Below, piece by piece: positions 58,649 through 64,000 of a stretch of DNA of 64,000 nucleotides. The stretch lies in contig DASVEF010000299.1 of assembly GCA_036380715.1 (NCBI GenBank), positions 1 through 64,000 of the forward strand, read 5' to 3'. The notes beneath the pieces were generated by a model, which did not search any database, had not been told where the DNA came from, and saw only the letters and a program-made list of their open reading frames with translations. The stretch is from UBA5704 sp036380715 (GTDB lineage: Bacteria > Acidobacteriota > Thermoanaerobaculia > Multivoradales > UBA5704). The position numbers were made by a program, and so were the translations under genes. Numbering within the stretch: position 1 is the stretch's first letter; each line of letters opens with the position of its first letter.

Positions 58649-59129
58649 TGAGGCCCCGCGAGATCCGGTCGGCGTCGACCAGGCGGGGCCAGCGGGTGAA
58701 CATGGCGAAGGCGGCGGCGATGCAGAGGAAGATGCCGTAGAAGGCGATCCCGGACAGCAGGGCGATCAGCAGGCCGAGGAGTGACGCGGCCACGAGCGTC
58801 GCGAAGCTCGCCAGGGTGGCCTTCCGGTATGCCCGGAGGACTTTTTCAACGTCGATGGGGATGGCCGGGTTCCGCGGGATCGATCCTCGCAGAATGGTCG
58901 TCCGCAGGCGCGAGGAGAGGAGGATGAGCACCATGGCGACGGCCGTGAGGACGATCGGCACGGCGTCGGGCACCCCCTGATTGAACCGGATACCGAGCCC
59001 CTCCACCAGGAGCCAGGAGAGCACCACGCAAAGTCCCACGGCTCCGGCCAGGACGGCGCAGGCGGTACGCAGCGGCCGGAGATGCGCGGTGATCCGCTGT
59101 TCGTGCTCGGAAGGTCCGCGGAGAAACAT
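58638..59129 (-). CDS. Small membrane protein, no known family
   Basis: A 163-residue protein with four hydrophobic helices in two pairs (ACAVLAGAVGLCVVLSWLLV, VPIVLTAVAMVLILLSSRL, ATLVAASLLGLLIALLSGI, FYGIFLCIAAAFAMF). A basic loop (RTTILRGSIPRNPAIP) lies between the pairs. I do not recognise a family. ATG 59129 has TAGACT seven bases upstream and no ribosome site. It follows hyuA by five bases and probably shares its transcript or has its own leaderless one. Confidence 0.75.
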   Translation of the reverse strand: MFLRGPSEHEQRITAHLRPLRTACAVLAGAVGLCVVLSWLLVEGLGIRFNQGVPDAVPIVLTAVAMVLILLSSRLRTTILRGSIPRNPAIPIDVEKVLRAYRKATLASFATLVAASLLGLLIALLSGIAFYGIFLCIAAAFAMFTRWPRLVDADRISRGLRSP

Positions 59130-59134
59130 GTTCC

Positions 59135-61360
59135 TCAGTCTAGCGCCAGAACCAGCGCCCCGGCCCCGTCCACCTGGCCGCGCCACGAAGCTCCCACGAC
59201 GGTCGCGCTGTGGCTCTCGAAGACCAGTGCCGGCCCCTGGAAGGCGGCGCCCGGACGCAGGGCGTCGCGGTCGAAGACCGGGGCCTCGATCCAGCTCTCC
59301 CCGATCCAGCAGCGCCGTGTCCCTGAAGGCACGGCCGGGTGCGGCTCCACGAAGATGGTTTCCAGGGGAAGCTCCGCGGGCAGCGACGAGGCGACGACGC
59401 GGATCGACTCCAGCTCGATCGCCCGTCCTTCGGGGGCATAGCCGTAGATCTCCCGGTAGGCCGCGGCAAAGGAGGCCTCGGGCGGCTCGCCTTCGCGGTG
59501 CTCCACCGTCAGCGCCTCGTCCTGGCCGGCGAAGCGGAGGTTGAGGAGACGGCGGCGGATCCGGATCTCCCCTTCCGGCGCCCCCTCGGCCGCCACGGCG
59601 GACGCGGCCTCCTTTCCGAGCTCCTCGATCCGCTCCTTCAGGCTCTCTTTCACCCGCTCCAGAGGCTCCAGGACCTGCCGGTGGGCGAATCGCTCGACGA
59701 CCGCGGCGCCCAGCCCGAGCGCGGAGAGCAGGCCGGCGTCCCGCGGCACGATCGCGCGGGCGATCCCCAGCAGCTCCGCGAGCGCGCAGGCGTGCTGGGC
59801 GCCGGCGCCGCCGAAGGCGATCAGGGCATAGTCCGCGGGATCGTAGCCGCGGCGCAGCGAGATGCTCCGGATCGCCTCGGCCATCCGCTCGTTGGCGATG
59901 TCGAGGAAGCCGCCGAGCACCGCCTCCCGGGCGGGAGCCGCGCCCTCCCGCTCCGCCATGCGGGAGAGGATGCCGTCCAGCGCCCGCTCCGCCGCCGCGG
60001 GATCGAGCGGGATCTCGAAGCGCGCGGGGTCGAGCCGGCCGAGGATCAGGTTGACGTCCGTCAAGGTGAGCGGACCACCGGCGCCATAGCAGGTGGGGCC
60101 CGGCCAGGCGCCCGCGCTCTCCGGCCCCACGCGGAGCTGGATGCCGTCGAAGGAGCAGATCGAGCCTCCGCCCGCCGCCACGCTTTCGATGGCGAGCGCC
60201 GGAGCGACCAGGTGGGCGTCGCCAACCCGGTGCTCGAACAGGTACTCGAAGTCGCCGTCGTAGCGCGCCACGTCCGTGCTGGTGCCGCCCATGTCGAAGG
60301 CGATCACCTTTGCGAAGCCGGACCGCCGGCCGGAGAGGGCGGCCCCCACCACTCCGCCGGCGGGGCCGGAGAGCAGGGCGTCCTTGGCGCGGAAGGAATC
60401 CGCCCGCACCAGCCCGCCCGCGCTGGTCATCACGTGCAGGGAGCCCGCGGGCAGCGCGCCGGCCACGCCCTTCAGATAGCGCTCCAGGACCGGCGAGAGG
60501 CAGGCGTCGACCACCGCGGTCTCGGCGCGCGGGAGCAGCTTGATGAGCGGTGCGAGGCATGAGGAGAGGGAGACGTAGCGGAAGCCGCAGGCGCGCAGGA
60601 GCTCTCCCAGCTCCTCCTCGTGGCGAGGGTTGCGGAAGCTGTGCATCAGGGCCACCGCCGCGGCCTCCGCTCCTTCGGCGAGCAGCCGGCCGGCTGTTTC
60701 CCGCAGGGCCTCCGCGTCGAGGCGGACGAGGACCGAGCCGTCGGCGGCCAGGCGCTCCGGGACCTCCACCACCTCCTGGTAGAGCGGCTCGGGCTTTTCG
60801 ACGGCCAGCGCGAAGAGGTCGGGGCGCTGCTGGGTGCCGATGCGGAGGAGGTCGGCGAAGCCTCGCGTGATGAAGAGCGCCGTCTTCGCCCCCTTGCGCT
60901 CCAGCAGGGCGTTCGTCCCGCGCGTGGTGGCGACCCGCATGGCCATCTCCGGCAAGGGACGGTCGAGCGGCGTGCCGGTGACGAGGCGGGCGGCGAGCAC
61001 CGGCGCCTCCTCGGGCGAGAGCAGCTCGAAGGCGGCGCCGGCCAGATCCCCCTCCAAAGCCCCCTTCAGAGGACCGTCGAGCTCCAGGACCGCCTCCGCA
61101 GGGTCGTAGCCGATGACCGTCCGCGCCGGCCCGTCCCCGCGCAGCAGCCGGAAGGAGAACCCGCGGAAGAAGCCCGGGGGGAGGCTCCAGCCGGAGGCGA
61201 GCCGCAAGGCTCTCTCCCCCGCCCGCTCGGCGATCCGGCCGCGCAGGGCGCTCGTCGAGAGGACCTTGGCGCGGTGGAGGCCCCCCTCCGGGTCCACCGC
61301 CAGACAGTCGGTGAACGTGCCTCCGGTGTCGGCCCAGACGCGCCAAGGACCGGCCGTCAA
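59135..61360 (-). CDS. hyuA: Hydantoinase A/oxoprolinase-family protein (HyuA)
   Basis: A 741-residue ATP-using subunit. The actin-like ATPase signatures are WADTGGTFTDCLAV (residues 9-22) and VIAFDMGGTSTDVARYDG (mid-protein), with ATTRGTNALLERKGAKTAL and YALIAFGGAGAQHACALAEL also typical. With HyuB it should open hydantoins or 5-oxoproline. The TTG start at 61360 has GAGGGG at a good distance. hyuA and hyuB are on the same strand but 4.7 kb apart, with the gal operon between them on the other strand. Confidence 0.93.
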   Translation of the reverse strand: MTAGPWRVWADTGGTFTDCLAVDPEGGLHRAKVLSTSALRGRIAERAGERALRLASGWSLPPGFFRGFSFRLLRGDGPARTVIGYDPAEAVLELDGPLKGALEGDLAGAAFELLSPEEAPVLAARLVTGTPLDRPLPEMAMRVATTRGTNALLERKGAKTALFITRGFADLLRIGTQQRPDLFALAVEKPEPLYQEVVEVPERLAADGSVLVRLDAEALRETAGRLLAEGAEAAAVALMHSFRNPRHEEELGELLRACGFRYVSLSSCLAPLIKLLPRAETAVVDACLSPVLERYLKGVAGALPAGSLHVMTSAGGLVRADSFRAKDALLSGPAGGVVGAALSGRRSGFAKVIAFDMGGTSTDVARYDGDFEYLFEHRVGDAHLVAPALAIESVAAGGGSICSFDGIQLRVGPESAGAWPGPTCYGAGGPLTLTDVNLILGRLDPARFEIPLDPAAAERALDGILSRMAEREGAAPAREAVLGGFLDIANERMAEAIRSISLRRGYDPADYALIAFGGAGAQHACALAELLGIARAIVPRDAGLLSALGLGAAVVERFAHRQVLEPLERVKESLKERIEELGKEAASAVAAEGAPEGEIRIRRRLLNLRFAGQDEALTVEHREGEPPEASFAAAYREIYGYAPEGRAIELESIRVVASSLPAELPLETIFVEPHPAVPSGTRRCWIGESWIEAPVFDRDALRPGAAFQGPALVFESHSATVVGASWRGQVDGAGALVLALD
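59137..59142 (-). promoter_or_regulatory. TANNNT box before the small membrane-protein gene
   Basis: On the minus strand TAGACT lies 7 nt before ATG 59129, across the end of hyuA. There is no ribosome-binding site in the gap except a weak GAGG directly next to the start. Confidence 0.35.
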
Positions 61361-61369
61361 GACAGCCCC

Positions 61370-61434
61370 TCAAGGACAACAAGGACTTCGAGGACGAGCG
61401 TCCTTGGCATCCTTGTTGTCCTTGTTGTCCTTGA
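61370..61434. repeat. 17-bp perfect inverted repeat before hyuA
   Basis: TCAAGGACAACAAGGAC (61370-61386) and its reverse complement (61418-61434) form a hairpin with a 31-base loop. A 9-bp tandem (CTTGTTGTC) is seen in the right arm. The element lies between the TPR lipoprotein gene and hyuA on the minus strand and could act as a terminator or attenuator. It may also be a dispersed repeat. Confidence 0.65.
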
Positions 61435-61499
61435 TTCCACCGCCGCTCGCCGCAAAGTTCGCGCCTATGCCGCGGCCGGCCACTCGACCTTCAGCGACC

Positions 61500-62612
61500 T
61501 CATCCCTGTCCCGCCAGCTTGCCCGCGAGCTGCTTGACCCGCCGGTTCTCGCGGTCGATCGCCGTGGCCTTGCGCAGCCACTTCCGCGCGTCCCCCGTGT
61601 CGCCCTTGGAGAGCGACAGGAGGCCCATGGCCGCGTAGGGTTCGGCGCTCTTGCCGACGAGACGCATGGCCTTGCGGTAGAAGCGGCGCGCCTCCTCGGT
61701 CCGGCCGTGGACGAAGCTCAGGTCTCCCAGGGAGATGTAGAGGAACGGGTTGCGGCTGCCCAGCCGGCTGGAGATCGCCAGCAGATCCTCCGCCTCTTTC
61801 TCCTGGCCCCGGAGGCGCAGCAGCGCGGCCAGGTTCTGGTAGGCGGACAGCGCGGCCGGATCGGCCTCCAGCGCCCTGCGGTAGGCGGCTTCGGCCTCCG
61901 CGGTGTCGCCGGCACGGCGGAGGGCCACGCCGTAGTTGATCCAGGCGCGGCCGAGCTCCGGGTCGATCGCCACGGCCTTGCGGAGCCAGTCGAGCGCCTC
62001 CCGGTTCTTGCCCGCGCGCAGCAGCTCGGCGCCGCGGTTGGAGTGGAAGAGGGCGATCGCGGTCAGGTCGGACATCGGGGAGACTTTCCGGTACTCGGCC
62101 GGCGGCGCGGCGGAGAAATCGAGGATCCGCATCGCGGCGCCGGAGTCATAGCCGGCGCTGACGTGGCCGGAGACCACCACGAGGTCCCCCTCCTTCTCGA
62201 ACTTTTCGATGTCGTCCACGTCCAGATAGAGGACGGGCAGGCCGATCTCGCGCGCCAGGCCCACGAACAGGCTGGTGAACGCCAGGCAGTTGGCCTTCCG
62301 TTTCTTGAAGACCTCCTGCGCGGTGCCGGTATAGCGCGCCTCGTACTGGATCCCGAGAGAGGGTCCGACGATGGCGTTCAGGAGGCGGTCCAGGCGCTTC
62401 TCCGTCTGGACCTCGGCCGGGACGGCCCGGTGGACCCACTCCCGCATCTCCTCGCTGATCTCGTAGGGGATGACGACCGAGGAAGGATCGAGCCCCCGGG
62501 CGCGCAGAGCCCGCGCGACGTCGGAGCTTCCCGGCCCCGACGTCGCGCAACCGGTCAGCGCGACGAGCGCGATCCCCAGGAACAGGACGGAGCGCCGTTT
62601 GTCTTCGAACAT
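61500..62612 (-). CDS. Lipoprotein with transglutaminase-like and TPR domains
   Basis: About 370 residues. The signal VLFLGIALVALTGCATS has a lipobox. Residues ~75-180 resemble a transglutaminase-like protease fold: Cys in KKRKANCLAFTSLFVGLARE, His in VVVSGHVSAGYDSG, and Asp in MRILDFSA. Five to six TPR repeats follow (about 200-360, NRGAELLRAGKNREALDWL). Relatives are taken as periplasmic scaffolds or proteases; the substrate is unknown. ATG 62612 has GAGGGG eight bases upstream; GTG 62621 is an alternative. Confidence 0.87.
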   Translation of the reverse strand: MFEDKRRSVLFLGIALVALTGCATSGPGSSDVARALRARGLDPSSVVIPYEISEEMREWVHRAVPAEVQTEKRLDRLLNAIVGPSLGIQYEARYTGTAQEVFKKRKANCLAFTSLFVGLAREIGLPVLYLDVDDIEKFEKEGDLVVVSGHVSAGYDSGAAMRILDFSAAPPAEYRKVSPMSDLTAIALFHSNRGAELLRAGKNREALDWLRKAVAIDPELGRAWINYGVALRRAGDTAEAEAAYRRALEADPAALSAYQNLAALLRLRGQEKEAEDLLAISSRLGSRNPFLYISLGDLSFVHGRTEEARRFYRKAMRLVGKSAEPYAAMGLLSLSKGDTGDARKWLRKATAIDRENRRVKQLAGKLAGQG

Positions 62613-62642
62613 GGCCCACACCCCTCGCGGCCGGCGCCGGCT

Positions 62643-63212
62643 TCAAGTCGCCTGGGCCGGCCGCCGGAAGAGCAGACGTTTCGCACCGAAGAACAGCAAC
62701 CCGATCACCACCAGGATCGCCAGGATCGGGAGGGTGATCGCGAGGACGGAGAGGAACGCCGACATCGCCGCCTCGATCGTGGACACGACCGGATTGCCGA
62801 GCCCGCCGGTGGTGAACGAGGAGATCTGCCGTACGGTCGCCGTGATGCCCTGGAACATCGCCGACGTGCCGCCGCCCGCCAGGATCGCGAGCGTCCACTT
62901 GAGGAACGGGCTCACGTCGGTCACCGACGAAGCGGTCACCACGACGCCGGCGACGATGGCGATCGGCGTCGCCGCCGCGTCGAGCAGGTTGTCGATCCAC
63001 GGGATGTAGTAGCCGCCGATCTCCAGGGCGGTGGCGACCGCGAACGTGATCAGCGCCGCGTCCGACCCGATCCAGGCGAAGTTGTCCCCGAGCGCCAGGT
63101 GGCCGATCTCGGAGCGCGAGGCGAGGCTCATGACCAGAAGGGGGACGAAGACCCGGAACCCGCAGGCAGCCGCCAGGCCCAGGCCGATCAGAACGCTCAG
63201 CAAAGTGTCCAA
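62643..63212 (-). CDS. DUF4126 membrane protein
   Basis: A 189-residue membrane protein with five or six helices. The family marks are SVLIGLGLAAACGFRVFVPL at the start, ALEIGGYYIPWIDNLLDAAA, and LKWTLAILAGGGTSAMFQGI. DUF4126 has no known function. The start is TTG with AAAGGAG at good distance. It lies 30 bases upstream of the TPR lipoprotein gene on the same strand, so both may be one operon. Confidence 0.88.
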   Translation of the reverse strand: MDTLLSVLIGLGLAAACGFRVFVPLLVMSLASRSEIGHLALGDNFAWIGSDAALITFAVATALEIGGYYIPWIDNLLDAAATPIAIVAGVVVTASSVTDVSPFLKWTLAILAGGGTSAMFQGITATVRQISSFTTGGLGNPVVSTIEAAMSAFLSVLAITLPILAILVVIGLLFFGAKRLLFRRPAQAT

Positions 63213-63349
63213 CGTCTACTCCTTTCCGGATGACCCGCCTCGGGGAGGGGGCGCCCGTCACCACCTATAACAATACACCCGGGCTAAATTTTCCCCTCCG
63301 CCCAAATAGACGAAAAAACTCCGGGAAGGTTCCGGAGGCGAGGCACCGG

Positions 63350-63450
63350 CAGCCTGGGGTTGAAACCCCAGGCTGGATTGTTTCGCTCCTGCGGAGCGCC
63401 TCCCCCGCCCGGAGGGCGATACAGCCCAGCCTGGGGTTTCAACCCCAGGC
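63350..63450. repeat. Two palindromic repeats in opposite order
   Basis: The 22-bp palindromic core GCCTGGGGTTGAAACCCC plus AGGC occurs at 63352-63373 and, inverted, at 63429-63450. Between them are two more short hairpins (GCTCCTGCGGAGC, CGCCCGGAGGGCG). The right copy touches the stop codon of the ATPase gene and could act as its terminator. This type of core is found as a dispersed repeat in several phyla. Confidence 0.8.
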
Positions 63451-64000
63451 CTACCAAGCCGGCTCCCCTGCCCGTTTCGGCGCCCAGGCGAGAGTGAGGA
63501 AGCGGATCTCGACGTCCTTGCGGCGGGGCTTGAGGGCCAGAGTCTCCAGCTCCTCCTTCTCGGGGTCCAGGCGCTCCTCCAGCCGGTCGATCTCGGCCTG
63601 CAGCTCGGCGTCGAGGTCCGCCAGCCGCTTCTTCAGGGTCTCCAGGTTCTCCTCGGCGCGCGACACGTCCTGCCGCTCCTGGTAGGTCCGGCCGACGCCG
63701 CGCATGGCGCTGGTCGCGCGCCCGAGGTTCGCCGCGCTGAAGGTCTTGCGGCCGAAGAGGGCGCCGAGGACCGTCGTGCCCGCGGTCATGACCGTGCTCC
63801 AGGTCTGGTGCCGTGCCTGCTCCTCCTGCTTCTGGCGGTTGTGCTCGGCGCGGCGCATCCGCTCCTCGATCTGGGCCACCTTGGGGCCGTGCTTCTTGCG
63901 CAGCGCCTCGACCTGCTCGTCGCGCCGCTGGCGCGCGAGGTCGCCGAGGCGGATGCGGAAGTCGCGCTCGGTCTCCCCCGGCTGTGACAGCTCGCCGAAG
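63451..64000 (-). CDS. C-terminal part of a DUF87/HerA-like ATPase-associated protein, 5' end outside window
   Basis: The frame is open to the end of the window, so at least 183 residues of the C-terminus are present. It begins with a long coiled coil (IRLGDLARQRRDEQVEALRK, IEERMRRAEHNRQKQEEQAR). A glycine/alanine stretch follows (STVMTAGTTVLGALFGRKTF), then a second coiled coil (EENLETLKKRLADLDAELQA) and a short beta end. This order matches the tail I know from bacterial DUF87 (HerA-like) ATP-binding proteins; the ATPase domain itself is outside the window, so the call is provisional. Confidence 0.6.
   Translation of the reverse strand, partial: FGELSQPGETERDFRIRLGDLARQRRDEQVEALRKKHGPKVAQIEERMRRAEHNRQKQEEQARHQTWSTVMTAGTTVLGALFGRKTFSAANLGRATSAMRGVGRTYQERQDVSRAEENLETLKKRLADLDAELQAEIDRLEERLDPEKEELETLALKPRRKDVEIRFLTLAWAPKRAGEPAW

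Noticed and set aside
63213..63450. RNA gene or riboswitch in the palindrome-rich intergenic region
   Set aside because: The structure is explained by short dispersed palindromes; no conserved riboswitch core was recognised.

Overview
The window is a 64 kb piece of a GC-rich bacterial chromosome. Gene content (group-1 complex I, cytoplasmic folate genes, a DacA-less D-Ala ligase-like ATP-grasp, several FG-GAP/ASPIC-UnbV proteins, DUF4126, nSTAND/WD40 and TPR-STAND proteins, DUF433/DUF5615 toxin-antitoxin pairs) fits a soil- or sediment-type Acidobacteriota, possibly of the Thermoanaerobaculia type. That placement is inference from gene content only. No rRNA, tRNA or CRISPR array was seen.

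Layout. 1-2.4 kb: the 3' end of a TPR/STAND protein, a palindromic element, a 21-bp tandem array and a glycine-rich RRM protein. 2.4-14.0 kb: a NADH-quinone oxidoreductase operon nuoA-E-F-G-H-J-K-L-M-N ending in rex, with a good Rex operator in front of nuoA; nuoB, C, D and I are absent. 14.0-16.5 kb: a toxin-antitoxin locus broken by about 2 kb of foreign DNA carrying a class C serine hydrolase and a truncated alpha/beta hydrolase. 16.5-20.6 kb: secreted cyanophycinase-like protein, a second 21-bp array between 31-bp direct repeats, a GT39-type glycosyltransferase with a repeat pair inserted in its coding sequence, and a DinB-like protein. 20.6-22.9 kb: an MscS channel fused to an FHA domain, overlapping a membrane-anchored pseudokinase gene. 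22.9-28.6 kb: redox enzymes, an S9 peptidase, a one-domain asparaginase and a DUF433/DUF5615 pair. 28.6-34.0 kb: a TIR-nSTAND-WD40 defence-type protein translationally coupled to a DUF983 membrane protein, next to an RHH/PIN toxin-antitoxin pair that sits between direct repeats. 34-44.8 kb: a third 21-bp array, an IS256 transposase scar, a one-gene A-PCP-alpha-oxoamine synthase enzyme, two FG-GAP/UnbV proteins and a scar of an NRPS condensation domain. 44.8-54.4 kb: pabA-pabB-pabC, an M48 metalloprotease, an ATP-grasp ligase, a zinc metallopeptidase, an orphan DUF433 protein, a DUF4097-like protein, trmL and hyuB. 54.4-61.4 kb: a GH2-galT-galK operon lying between hyuB and hyuA. 61.4-64 kb: a TPR/transglutaminase lipoprotein, DUF4126, and the 3' end of a HerA/DUF87-like ATPase.

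Three themes cut across the genes. (1) Palindromic REP-like elements with arms of the CCCTCACCCCC...CCTCTCCC type end genes (nuoM, pabC), separate a start codon from its signal peptide (S9 peptidase) and lie in frame inside a gene (GT39). (2) Three intergenic arrays with different sequences share a 21-bp period. (3) Several genes have a TANNNT box 6-8 nt before the start codon and no Shine-Dalgarno sequence, which suggests leaderless transcription. The strongest candidates for something undescribed are the MscS-FHA/pseudokinase pair, the stand-alone A-PCP-AONS enzyme, and the TIR-nSTAND/DUF983 pair. Starts, domain limits and family names come from reading the sequence without database searches.
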